A stretch of 43,772 nt of DNA. It comes from Donghicola eburneus (GTDB lineage Bacteria > Pseudomonadota > Alphaproteobacteria > Rhodobacterales > Rhodobacteraceae). Under the pieces are notes generated by a model. That model was not told where the DNA came from, searched no databases, and saw nothing but the letters and a program-made list of their open reading frames with translations. The stretch covers positions 1 through 43,772 of the forward strand of contig NZ_FOXY01000018.1 of assembly GCF_900115865.1 (NCBI RefSeq), read 5' to 3'. Both the position numbers and the translations under genes were made by a program. This document shows positions 26,691-34,470 of the stretch, one piece after another. Numbering within the stretch: the first letter of the stretch is position 1; each line of letters opens with the position of its first letter.

Positions 26691-26700
26691 GGCGGCCTTT
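26675..26700 (+). terminator. Bidirectional terminator with the mfd stop codon in its loop
   Basis: Perfect 10-bp stem 26675-26684 with 26691-26700 and loop AAGTAA, whose TAA is the mfd stop. T runs follow on both strands, longer on the minus side, so it can serve both mfd and the convergent exporter gene. Confidence 0.85.
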
Positions 26701-26723
26701 GGTCATTTCAGCGAGGGGCGCGA

Positions 26724-27947
26724 TCAAACGGTCGCAACAGCCTCGTACCGGCGGGAAATCCGCATGATCAGGTAGGCAAAGCCCGAACACAGGGCGACAC
26801 CGATCAACAGGGGCATCGGCGTGCCGTCATAGGAATAGCCCACAGGCACCGCAATCAGTACGGCCAGCACGGTCGAGATTGCGCCGATGATCGCGGCGGC
26901 AAAGCCTGCAACGTGGCCCAAAGGCTCCATCGCCAGAGCGTTGATGTTGCCGAACACAAGACCGATCATGAAGAACGAAATCGCCATGTAACCGACGAAG
27001 ACGTAGAATTGGTATTCCGGCGCAATCATTCCGCTTTCCAGCAGGATCATGGCGACGATCGAGGCTGCGCACTGCACCCCAAGAGCGGTGGTGGACAGCA
27101 GGCGCATGCCGAGCGTCATCACCAGACGCGCGTTGGTAAAGGACGCAATCGCGGCAAAGGCCGCCACGCCAGCAAACCAGATCGGGAAGGTATCGCCACG
27201 TTGGTAGGTGTCCGTGAACAGCTGCGGCGCGCTCGAGATGAACGAGAACATTTGGCCAAAGCCCAGCGACAAGGCAGCGATGTACATCACGACCACGCGG
27301 TTGCCCAAAACCTCTCCCAGTGCGTAGCGGATCGCGCTTAGGCGCAGGGGACGGCGGTTCGCTTTGTCCAGCGTTTCGGGTTGGCGCAGCATCAGCCAGC
27401 CACCCGAGAACAGCGCAAAGAACACAAACGCGACAAACACACCACGCCAGCTGGAATACGCAATGATGACGGCACCGATCGAGGGCGCCATCGCAGGCAC
27501 CAAGATAAACACGGTCATGACAAAGGACATGATCCGCGCCATCTCGCGGCCTTTGTAGAGGTCGCGCACCATGGCAAGGCTGACCACCCGCGGCGCCGAT
27601 GCCCCAAGGCCCATCACGAAACGCGAGGCCAATAGGTGCTCCATATCATTGGTGCCGGCCGCATAGAGCGAAGCCAGCATGTAAATCCCGAGGCCCACGG
27701 CCACGGTGATCTTGCGTCCAAACCAGTCAGACAGCGGTCCGGCAAAGAACGTTCCAATGCCCATTCCCAGAACAAAGCTGGTGATGATCAACTGGGCACG
27801 GTTGACGTCGTCGGGGGTCATTTCCTGCGCGATCTGCGGGATCGCAGGCAGCATGGAGTCGATGGAGAAGGCAAGCGTGGCAAAGAGCATTGCCAGCATC
27901 CCCACGAATTCCGGAAAGTTGAGTGGCTTCGTGGGGGCTTTGAACAT
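26724..27947 (-). CDS. Bcr/CflA-family MFS drug exporter
   Basis: 407-residue 12-helix transporter of the DHA1 Bcr/CflA type. It shows AFSIDSMLPAIPQIA in helix 1, the motif-A loop GPLSDWFGRKIT near residue 70 and the motif-C-like VPAMAPSIGAVI near 150. The family exports bicyclomycin, chloramphenicol or sulfonamides; the substrate here is unknown. It starts 4 bp after the FrnE-like gene and is the last gene of that operon. Confidence 0.9.
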   Translation of the reverse strand: MFKAPTKPLNFPEFVGMLAMLFATLAFSIDSMLPAIPQIAQEMTPDDVNRAQLIITSFVLGMGIGTFFAGPLSDWFGRKITVAVGLGIYMLASLYAAGTNDMEHLLASRFVMGLGASAPRVVSLAMVRDLYKGREMARIMSFVMTVFILVPAMAPSIGAVIIAYSSWRGVFVAFVFFALFSGGWLMLRQPETLDKANRRPLRLSAIRYALGEVLGNRVVVMYIAALSLGFGQMFSFISSAPQLFTDTYQRGDTFPIWFAGVAAFAAIASFTNARLVMTLGMRLLSTTALGVQCAASIVAMILLESGMIAPEYQFYVFVGYMAISFFMIGLVFGNINALAMEPLGHVAGFAAAIIGAISTVLAVLIAVPVGYSYDGTPMPLLIGVALCSGFAYLIMRISRRYEAVATV

Positions 27948-27951
27948 GCGC

Positions 27952-28581
27952 TTACGCTCCTACTAATTCGTCTATCACCTTGACCCATAGGTCTGACGGT
28001 TGCGCTCCGGGCACGGCGTGTTGACCGGCCACCACAAAGGTCGGCACCGCCTTAACCCCCATCTCGCGGGCCATGGCGTCTTTCTGCAAAATTTCGTCCT
28101 TGTCGGCGTCACTCGCTAAAAGGCGCAGGATCAATGCTGCGTCCATACCGGCACCGTCGGCAATGTCGGCCAGAACTTCATGTTCCGAGATATCCCGACC
28201 CTCATTGAAGTATGCCCGAAACAGAGCCGTGGCAACCGGGGTCTGGCGGCCTTCGACCCCAGACCAGTGAATTAGTCTGTGCGCGTCGAGCGTATTAGGT
28301 GTGCGGGAAATAGAGGATAAGTCGATCTCGAGCCCGATTTGTTCAGCGCGTTCAGAGACTTGGGCGTATGCCTTGACGGCGCCTTCCTTGCCGCCGAATT
28401 TCGCCTCTAGGTAAGCACGCCTATCGACCCCATCGGCTGGCATGTCGGGATTTAGTTGGAACGGCAACCATTCCAGATCGAACGGATGCTTTGGGCGCTC
28501 CGCCAATGCGCGGGTCAATTCGGTGTATCCGATATAGCACCATGGGCAGATCGGGTCGGAGAATAAATTCAGTTTAACCAT
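27952..28581 (-). CDS. DsbA-family oxidoreductase, FrnE-like
   Basis: 209-residue thioredoxin-fold protein with the active site CPWCYIG starting near residue 12, a helical insertion, and the cis-Pro motif AVPTFV near 180. No signal peptide is visible, so it acts in the cytoplasm, like FrnE and 2-hydroxychromene-2-carboxylate isomerase relatives. FrnE members are polyketide-associated or stress-related thiol oxidoreductases. It lies 18 bp after the acyl-CoA synthetase and 4 bp before the exporter. Confidence 0.87.
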   Translation of the reverse strand: MVKLNLFSDPICPWCYIGYTELTRALAERPKHPFDLEWLPFQLNPDMPADGVDRRAYLEAKFGGKEGAVKAYAQVSERAEQIGLEIDLSSISRTPNTLDAHRLIHWSGVEGRQTPVATALFRAYFNEGRDISEHEVLADIADGAGMDAALILRLLASDADKDEILQKDAMAREMGVKAVPTFVVAGQHAVPGAQPSDLWVKVIDELVGA

Positions 28582-28599
28582 CGGGTGCCTTTCGGGGCC

Positions 28600-30105
28600 T
28601 TAGGGTAGTTTCAATTCTTTGCGGCGCAGCTTGCCATTTGGGTTGCGCGGCAGATCGGTCAAATGCACCCACAGACGGGGCTGCTTGTAACGGGCCAGAT
28701 TGGCCTCGGCATAGGCGGTCAGCGCGGCCTCGTCGAGGTCGGCATCAGCGGTGTAAAACGCCGCAATCACACGCACGTCGGGCTTGATCTCGACATCCGT
28801 TACGGCGACCTCGTGGATGCCCTCGATATGAGAGAGGGTTGCCTCGACCTCGAGCGGGGACACACGGAAGCCGCCCGCGTTCATCAGGTCATCATCGCGT
28901 CCCTGATAGGTGATAAAGCCGTTTTCGTCCATGATCCCTTGGTCGCCGGTAAGGAACCAGTCGCCGCGACGTTTTTCGGCGGTGGCCTCGGGGGCGTCCA
29001 GATAGCCCAGCATCAAGCCCGGATCGCGGTGGTCGATAGCGATGGTCCCAGCGGTGCCGCGGGGCACGGGCTGGCCATTTTCATCCACAATCGCCACCAG
29101 ACGCCCGTCCTGCGGCGCACCGAGTGTTCCAGTGGCCGAGGGCCGCGCGGGACTGCCGGAAATGAACGTCGAGATTTCGGTTTGGCCATACGCCTCGTAG
29201 AGGCCAGTGCCCGTGGCCTCGGCCCACGCGGTGCGTAGGGCTTCGGGCAGCTTTTCACCAGCGCAGAGGCCGTGACGCAGTTTCGGCAGGCTGAGGCTCG
29301 GGTGGTCCTTCAGAAACTTACGGTAGACGCCGGGGGCTGCGGCCAGCAGCGTCGCGTCGTGTCGTTTCAGCAGCAAGGGCAAGGCCTTGGGGTCCGTTCC
29401 GTCCGCAGGGATCAGCGCGGTCGCCCCGCAAGCCCAAGGGTCCATCATGCCGGTGCCCAGCGTAAACGACCAGTTGAACGCGCCTGCATGCAGCAAACGG
29501 TCCGTGGGCTGTAGGTCATACCATCCCGCCCACATCATACGCCGCGCCCAGACAACGCGGTGCGCGTGGCACACAGCGCGGGGTGTCCCCGACGTACCAG
29601 AGGTGAAGATGATGTAGGCCATTCGGTTCGGATCGCCCATCTCAGGCGTCACCGGCTCCAGATCGCGCATCCCACGCAGATCCGCTTGGGGAATCGAGCG
29701 CCAATCGCCCTCGGGCGCCGGAACGTCAGGGGATTGCAGGATCGCAGCGGGCTGGATGATCTGCGCAAGTTTGCCTGCCTCTGGCGCGGTCAGTTGGCTG
29801 CTGGTCGGCAAGGGGATCAGGCCCGCCGCAATCGCGCCCAGGAAGGCCAGCGGAAAATCGACGGTATTTCCCAGCCGCAGCATCACGCGGTCACCCGGCT
29901 GCAATCCAGCGTTCAACAGCCCCGTGCCTGTGCCCAGTGCAGCGGCGCGCAGCTTGCCATAGCTCCAACGTTCCGCACCGGACAACGCCAGCACTGCAAG
30001 GGCGATCTTGTCATCAGGGGCGCCGCTGCCGTTCAGGACGTAGGCGGCCATATTGAATGGGTCGGGGCAGGGCGCTTGGGGCGTCGGCGTCGTGAGTGAT
30101 TGCAT
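28600..30105 (-). CDS. AMP-binding acyl-CoA synthetase
   Basis: 501-residue ANL-superfamily ligase, activating a carboxylate as acyl-AMP and then CoA thioester. The P-loop reads FTSGTSGTPRAVCHAH near residue 167 with Arg where Lys is usual, the A5 motif is YEAYGQTE near 308, the hinge is WFLTGDQG near 390 and the catalytic Lys is in NPNGKLRRKE near the end. Closest in layout to benzoate or medium-chain CoA ligases; the substrate is unknown. First gene of the synthetase-FrnE-exporter operon, divergent from the XRE-cupin regulator. Confidence 0.88.
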   Translation of the reverse strand: MQSLTTPTPQAPCPDPFNMAAYVLNGSGAPDDKIALAVLALSGAERWSYGKLRAAALGTGTGLLNAGLQPGDRVMLRLGNTVDFPLAFLGAIAAGLIPLPTSSQLTAPEAGKLAQIIQPAAILQSPDVPAPEGDWRSIPQADLRGMRDLEPVTPEMGDPNRMAYIIFTSGTSGTPRAVCHAHRVVWARRMMWAGWYDLQPTDRLLHAGAFNWSFTLGTGMMDPWACGATALIPADGTDPKALPLLLKRHDATLLAAAPGVYRKFLKDHPSLSLPKLRHGLCAGEKLPEALRTAWAEATGTGLYEAYGQTEISTFISGSPARPSATGTLGAPQDGRLVAIVDENGQPVPRGTAGTIAIDHRDPGLMLGYLDAPEATAEKRRGDWFLTGDQGIMDENGFITYQGRDDDLMNAGGFRVSPLEVEATLSHIEGIHEVAVTDVEIKPDVRVIAAFYTADADLDEAALTAYAEANLARYKQPRLWVHLTDLPRNPNGKLRRKELKLP

Positions 30106-30169
30106 GGCTCTTGGCTAAGGCCGTGCAGGCCCAGTTGCAAGAGTTAGGGCACGCGATTACAGAACCTTC

Positions 30170-30793
30170 ATGACAAACAAAGACCCCAGACAGCTGATCC
30201 GTGTTGCCCGCGACTCCGAAGAGGACGTGCACGCCGTGCCTTTGGACCTTGGGGCCCGTGTGCGCGAATTGCGCAAAGAGGGAAACTGGACGCTAGAGCA
30301 AGCCGCCCAGAAAGCCGGATTGGCCCGCTCGACCCTGTCCAAGATCGAGAATGGCCAGATGTCACCGACCTACGAGGCGCTGAAAAAGCTGGCCGTGGGG
30401 TTGGGGATCAGCGTGCCGCAGCTGTTCACGCCGCCGCACAAATCGCAGGTGAACGGGCGCATGACCTCTACCAAGTCGGGCGAGGGCGCCGCCTATACTA
30501 CGGCGACCTACGAACACGAACTTCTGGCCGAGAGCCTGACCAAAAAAACCATGCTGCCTTACCGCGCCCGTATCCGCGCGCGCTCTATGGAAGAGTTCGA
30601 CGGCTGGGTCCGCCACGACGGCGAAGAATTTCTGTACGTGCTGACCGGCACCATCAAATTGTTCACCGAATTCTACGAGCCCATCGAAATGAAGCGTGGT
30701 GATAGCGCCTATTACGATGGGACCATGGGGCATAACGTGGTCTCGACCAGCCCAGAGGACGCGACGATCCTGTGGGTCACATCGCTGGTCTGA
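30170..30793 (+). CDS. XRE-cupin transcriptional regulator
   Basis: 207 residues: an N-terminal XRE helix-turn-helix at about 27-82 (LEQAAQKAGLARSTLSKIENGQ) and a C-terminal cupin at about 125-205 (HDGEEFLYVLTGTI and GDSAYYDGTMGH). Such regulators sense a small molecule through the cupin barrel and often control the adjacent operon. The gene is divergent from the acyl-CoA synthetase operon with 64 bp between the starts, so that operon is the likely target. It converges with the phosphatase-like gene 3 bp beyond its stop. Confidence 0.88.
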   Translation: MTNKDPRQLIRVARDSEEDVHAVPLDLGARVRELRKEGNWTLEQAAQKAGLARSTLSKIENGQMSPTYEALKKLAVGLGISVPQLFTPPHKSQVNGRMTSTKSGEGAAYTTATYEHELLAESLTKKTMLPYRARIRARSMEEFDGWVRHDGEEFLYVLTGTIKLFTEFYEPIEMKRGDSAYYDGTMGHNVVSTSPEDATILWVTSLV

Positions 30794-30796
30794 CAG

Positions 30797-31252
30797 TTAC
30801 AGTTTTCCGATGCGCTTGAGGGCGGCGTTGGCCTCGCCCTCATCCATGATTTCAAAGCTATGCTTGAGAAAGGCTTTGGCGCGACGCAATAGGATTTCGT
30901 AGACCTGATCCAGCGGGGCCTCTTCGGTCACCGGATCAGGGGTCAGCCAAACGCCGCGCGGGGTGCCCGCAGGCCATTTGGGCGCTTTGTACGCAGACAA
31001 ATCACACAAGCTGATCACCATATCCACGGGGACCGCATCCACACCCGTGAACGCGTCCCAACTCTTTGGCTCTAAATCCGCGGTGGCTTGGTCCTGCGCC
31101 TCAAGCAGGCTGAGAACAGCCGGCGGGACCGACTCAGCAGGGGCTGGTCCTGCGGAATAGGCTGTCATGCGTTGAGGAGAGAGGTCGTTTAGGATCGATT
31201 CCAGTAGGATCGAGCGGGCATCGTTGCCCGCACATAACACGAGAATATTCAT
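30797..31252 (-). CDS. Low-molecular-weight phosphatase/arsenate-reductase-like protein
   Basis: 151-residue LMW tyrosine phosphatase fold: the CX5R loop CAGNDARS starts at Cys7 and the general-acid Asp is in LTPDP near residue 105. The middle motif LCDLSAYKA keeps the first redox Cys of thioredoxin-coupled ArsC, but the resolving Cys seven residues on is Ala. Only two Cys exist in the protein. It may therefore not be a classical arsenate reductase. A terminator separates it from the entericidin gene upstream, so it needs its own promoter or read-through. Confidence 0.75.
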   Translation of the reverse strand: MNILVLCAGNDARSILLESILNDLSPQRMTAYSAGPAPAESVPPAVLSLLEAQDQATADLEPKSWDAFTGVDAVPVDMVISLCDLSAYKAPKWPAGTPRGVWLTPDPVTEEAPLDQVYEILLRRAKAFLKHSFEIMDEGEANAALKRIGKL

Positions 31253-31267
31253 TTGTTTCCCGATGAC

Positions 31268-31302
31268 AAAAACTGGCGGGACAGTACGCCTGTCCGCCAG
31301 TT
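31268..31302 (-). terminator. Intrinsic terminator of the binding protein-entericidin unit
   Basis: 13-bp stem with one bulged G (31271-31284 with 31290-31302). On the minus strand it is followed by TTTTTG, 18 bp after the entericidin stop. Confidence 0.82.
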
Positions 31303-31320
31303 CTGCCTAGAGGAATTATA

Positions 31321-31434
31321 TCAGAACAAACCGCGCACGGCGCGGGCACTGTCTGCGATATCAAGGCCCACGCCTTCGACCGTGTTACAGGCGGTCAAAC
31401 TGGCGAGCAGGGCCAACAGGACGATGGTCTTCAT
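31321..31434 (-). CDS. Entericidin A/B-family small lipoprotein
   Basis: 37-residue lipoprotein: a Lys-containing start, hydrophobic core LLALLASLTAC with the lipobox at Cys16, then NTVEGVGLDI and a short tail ADSARAVRGLF. This matches the EcnA/EcnB pattern of tiny membrane lipoproteins with a NTxxGxGxD segment. AAGGA lies 8 nt before the ATG. It starts 11 bp after the binding-protein stop, so both are on one transcript ending at the terminator at 31268-31302. Known entericidins are envelope-active toxin/antidote lipoproteins; here only one is present and its role is unclear. Confidence 0.87.
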   Translation of the reverse strand: MKTIVLLALLASLTACNTVEGVGLDIADSARAVRGLF

Positions 31435-31445
31435 AGCGGATGTCC

Positions 31446-33266
31446 TTAGTCTTCTTCGTACCACCAGACGTCTGGCATGAAATCCAGCCAATCGCCATAG
31501 ATCGGCAACGTTTCTGGATATTTCAGGTGACGATCATGGGCGATCCAGCTGACATTCCAATTGTAGAAAGGAATGACATACCGCCCCGTGGTCAGGACAC
31601 GGTCCAGCGCCTTGGTCGCGGCGACGAAATCCTCGGTGCTTTGCGCCGAGAGGATATCACCGATCAGACCGTCCACGGCTGCATTTTCAATCCCGATCAT
31701 GTTGTAGCTGCCTTGGGTGCCCGCAGCGTCAGAGCCCCAATAGAGGTACTGTTCGTTGCCTGGGCTCAGGGACACACCACGGCGGTAGTAGGTCATATCA
31801 TAGTCAAAGGCATCGGTCCGCTCGCGGTACTGCGCGGCGTCCACCACATTGATGGTCACAGTAATCCCAAGGCTTTCGAGATGTTTGACGAAGATATCGC
31901 TGATGCTTTGGACTTCGCTGCTGCCCTGACGGAGCAGGATTTCGAATTCAAAGGGCTGACCTTCGGCATTTTTGAGCACGCCATCGCTGTCCACAGTCCA
32001 GCCAGCCTCTTCGAGCAGGCCAACCGCAGTGCGCAGGTTGCGGCGGTTGCGCTCTGATCCGTCTGAGACGGGCAGGTCGTAGCCTTCGATCGCGCCGGGC
32101 AGCAGGGCGTCCTGATACTGGTTCAGATACTCTAGAACGCGGCCTTCGGCGGGGCCGTGGTCCATCGACAGAAGCGAGTTCGAGAAGTACGAGGTGATGC
32201 GCTGCTGCTTGCCACCGTTCAGCGCCTGATTGATGAATTCAAAGTTAAACGCCTGCATCATCGCTTCGCGCACGCGCCAATCGTCAAACGGCGCTTCGCG
32301 GGTGTTCATAGCCAGACCAGTGATCCCGCTGGGGCGCTGGTGCGGGATTTCCGATTTCACCACGTCGCCGCGCTGAACCGCTGGGAAGTCATAGACCGTA
32401 TCCCACTTCTGCCCGCTGGTTTCACGGAAGGCATTGAGTTCGCCCGCCTTGAACGCCTCGAACATGACCGAGCCATCGCCATAGAACTCCATCCGGAATT
32501 CGTCGATGTTGTTGGTCCCGCGGCGGAAGGGCAGATCATTCCCCCAATAGTCCTCGTCGCGCTTGAGGCTGACGTATCGGCCTGTCTCGTAGTCTTCGAT
32601 CACGTAGGGCGCGGTGGTGATTGGCACCACGTTCACCCCCGCATCCTCAAAGCTGACCTCCTCAAACTGCGCCTTTTTCAGGATTGGGCGCATCCCGATC
32701 AGCAGAGCCAATTCGGGGTTGTCATCGTTGAAGGTGAACTTGATCTTGCGCTCGCCGGTTTGCTCCATGCTTTCGACCTTGGACCAGACGCCAAGGTAGC
32801 GCGGGTGGCCCACAGTGCCGAGCGTCTCATAGGACCACATCACATCCTCGACGGTCAGGGGCGTGCCGTCGCTAAAGGTGACATTGTCGCGCAAAGTGAA
32901 TTCGACCCAGCTGCGATCTTCTGCGGTTTCGATTGTTTCGGCGATCAGCCCATACAGACCGAAAGGTTCGGCCCAATTACGTCCCATCAAGCTTTCGTAG
33001 GCCACGAAACGTAACTGCCACGGTACACTTCCCTTGGCCTGATGCGGGTTCAGACTATCAAAGCTTCCGGTCTCTCCCATGACCACGCGGCCGCCCTTGG
33101 GGGCCTCGGGATTTACGTAAGGCAGAGATTCGAATCCCTCGGGCAGTGCGGGCGCGCCATACATAGCAATCCCGTGCATCGGCTCGGCCCATGCTGTGTG
33201 CGCGATCAGGGTTAATGCACCGATCGCCATCGGGAATGCCGGTTTCTTCCTTAAAAACAATGCCAC
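31446..33266 (-). CDS. Extracellular solute-binding protein family 5 (YejA-like)
   Basis: 606-residue periplasmic binding protein with a signal peptide ending TAWA, so the mature protein begins near Glu28. It has the family-5 features PKGGRVVMGE, FSDGTPLTVEDV and a long peptide-binding C-terminal lobe; the opening HGIAMYGAPALPEGF is typical of YejA/microcin C-type binding proteins. The start is GTG at 33266 with GAGGAG upstream. No permease or ATPase gene is adjacent, so it is an orphan in this window. It is led by its own promoter and followed by the entericidin. Confidence 0.9.
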   Translation of the reverse strand: MALFLRKKPAFPMAIGALTLIAHTAWAEPMHGIAMYGAPALPEGFESLPYVNPEAPKGGRVVMGETGSFDSLNPHQAKGSVPWQLRFVAYESLMGRNWAEPFGLYGLIAETIETAEDRSWVEFTLRDNVTFSDGTPLTVEDVMWSYETLGTVGHPRYLGVWSKVESMEQTGERKIKFTFNDDNPELALLIGMRPILKKAQFEEVSFEDAGVNVVPITTAPYVIEDYETGRYVSLKRDEDYWGNDLPFRRGTNNIDEFRMEFYGDGSVMFEAFKAGELNAFRETSGQKWDTVYDFPAVQRGDVVKSEIPHQRPSGITGLAMNTREAPFDDWRVREAMMQAFNFEFINQALNGGKQQRITSYFSNSLLSMDHGPAEGRVLEYLNQYQDALLPGAIEGYDLPVSDGSERNRRNLRTAVGLLEEAGWTVDSDGVLKNAEGQPFEFEILLRQGSSEVQSISDIFVKHLESLGITVTINVVDAAQYRERTDAFDYDMTYYRRGVSLSPGNEQYLYWGSDAAGTQGSYNMIGIENAAVDGLIGDILSAQSTEDFVAATKALDRVLTTGRYVIPFYNWNVSWIAHDRHLKYPETLPIYGDWLDFMPDVWWYEED

Positions 33267-33307
33267 GTACGCCTCTCCTCGGGTGCTGTGCGGATCAATC
33301 AGGTAAA

Positions 33308-33336
33308 ATCCTAGACACCGTTCTGTGTCTTTTCAA
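33308..33336 (-). promoter_or_regulatory. Promoter of the YejA-like gene with an inverted repeat in its spacer
   Basis: On the minus strand TTGAAA and TAGGAT are 17 bp apart, 42 bp upstream of the GTG start. The spacer holds GACAC-N6-GTGTC (33314-33329), a candidate operator between -35 and -10. Confidence 0.55.
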
Positions 33337-33345
33337 ACTTTTAGC

Positions 33346-33374
33346 TTGGACAGTGGCGCGCAATTGCTTATACA
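33346..33374 (+). promoter_or_regulatory. Promoter of the predicted small RNA
   Basis: TTGGAC and TATACA with an exact 17-bp spacer. Its -35 is separated by only 9 bp from the -35 of the divergent binding-protein promoter. Confidence 0.6.
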
Positions 33375-33380
33375 GAAGTC

Positions 33381-33454
33381 ACTGCTCGATAGGTTTCTTG
33401 CCTGTATGAAACCTGCCTCAATACTTGCGCCGGCCTTGTGCCGGCGTTTTTTTT
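33381..33454 (+). ncRNA. Predicted small RNA of about 74 nt
   Basis: Lies between the promoter at 33346-33374 (start near 33381) and a strong terminator ending at 33454. The sequence folds into a first hairpin AGGTTTC/GAAACCT (33391-33397 with 33408-33414, 10-nt loop), a short single-stranded linker, and the terminator hairpin. No convincing ORF is present; an ATG at 33407 opens 21 codons that run through the terminator. Function is unknown; it does not match an RNA family I recognise. Confidence 0.55.
33428..33454 (+). terminator. Strong intrinsic terminator
   Basis: 7-bp GC stem CGCCGGC/GCCGGCG with loop CTTGT followed by eight T. No annotated plus-strand gene lies upstream for more than 3 kb, so it must end the small transcript. 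Confidence 0.9.
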
Positions 33455-33612
33455 CGCTGCCACATCATTGACATAACGCGGTTTTTTGCCGCCGGACGCG
33501 AAGTATCTGTGGAACTGAAGCCGCCCCAATGAACTTAATGCAGTGATAGGAATCGATTCTGCGCCTGCACGGACAATGCGCACAATCGTCGTCATTTCAT
33601 AAGGGGGAATTT
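33455..33612 (+). promoter_or_regulatory. Leader/promoter region of bdhA
   Basis: A perfect TTGACA occurs at 33468-33473 but no good -10 follows at 16-18 bp, so the promoter is uncertain. A 10-bp palindrome GAATCGATTC lies at 33550-33559. AAGGGGG stands before the bdhA ATG. Confidence 0.35.
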
Positions 33613-34386
33613 ATGACTTTGAAGGGCAAAACCGCTGTCGTGACCGGCTCGAACTCGGGGATTGGTTTGGGCGTGGCGCGCGAGCTGGCCAAAGCTGGCG
33701 CAGATGTCGTCCTGAATTCGTTCACCGACAACGAAGAAGACCACAAACTGGCCTCTGATATGTCCGAAGAATTCGGCGTATCTGTAACCTACATTAAGGC
33801 CGACATGTCCAAGGCCGACGAATGCCGCGCCCTGATCGACAAGGCTGGCAAGTGCGATATCCTCGTGAACAACGCTGGCATCCAGTTCGTCAAAGGCATT
33901 GATGAGTTCCCCGTCGAGAAGTGGGACGCGATCATCGCGATCAACCTCAGTTCGGCCTTCCACACCACCGCAGCTGCACTGCCGAAAATGCGCGAGGCTG
34001 GCTGGGGCCGCATTGTGAACATCGCGTCGGCGCATGGCTTGACCGCCAGCCCCTATAAATCGGCCTATGTGGCCGCCAAGCACGGTGTTGTGGGGCTCAC
34101 CAAAGTGACCGCGCTGGAGACGGCCCAAGAGCCCATCACCGCCAATGCGATCTGTCCGGGCTATGTGCTGACCCCGCTGGTCGAGGCACAAATCCCCGAC
34201 ACCATGGAAAAGTACGACATGAGCCGCGAGGACGTGATCAAGAACGTCATGCTCGAGCGCCAGCCGTCCAAGGAATTCGCCACCGTCGAAGAGCTGGGAG
34301 GCACAGCCGTGTTCCTATGTTCGGATGCGGCCAAGCAGATCACCGGCACCACCATCAGTGTGGACGGCGGCTGGACGGCTCTTTGA
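33613..34386 (+). CDS. bdhA: 3-hydroxybutyrate dehydrogenase
   Basis: Oxidises D-3-hydroxybutyrate to acetoacetate with NAD+. A 257-residue classical short-chain dehydrogenase: TGSNSGIGLG at about 11, NNAGIQFV near 91, the catalytic Ser in NIASAHG and the YVAAKHG Tyr/Lys pair near 153-157, and the C-terminal SVDGGWTA. The NNAGIQFV and ASAHG motifs are typical of 3-hydroxybutyrate dehydrogenases. Together with the next gene, it suggests polyhydroxybutyrate or hydroxybutyrate use. Confidence 0.92.
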   Translation: MTLKGKTAVVTGSNSGIGLGVARELAKAGADVVLNSFTDNEEDHKLASDMSEEFGVSVTYIKADMSKADECRALIDKAGKCDILVNNAGIQFVKGIDEFPVEKWDAIIAINLSSAFHTTAAALPKMREAGWGRIVNIASAHGLTASPYKSAYVAAKHGVVGLTKVTALETAQEPITANAICPGYVLTPLVEAQIPDTMEKYDMSREDVIKNVMLERQPSKEFATVEELGGTAVFLCSDAAKQITGTTISVDGGWTAL

Positions 34387-34394
34387 TCAAAGAC

Positions 34395-34419
34395 CGGGCG
34401 CGCCATTCGAGCGCGCCCG
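34395..34419 (+). terminator. GC hairpin between bdhA and the patatin gene
   Basis: 9-bp perfect stem CGGGCGCGC/GCGCGCCCG with a 7-nt loop, 8 bp after the bdhA stop. There is no T run, so it may be a partial terminator or a 3'-end stabiliser within an operon. Confidence 0.5.
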
Positions 34420-34470
34420 TTGATGGCCTAGGGAGGGGACATATTCATTGCAGCGAAAGGCTGATTTTTT

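Noticed and set aside
33407-33472. A 21-codon ORF (starts MKPAS) inside the predicted small RNA
   Set aside because: It reads through the terminator hairpin and T run and has no ribosome-binding site.
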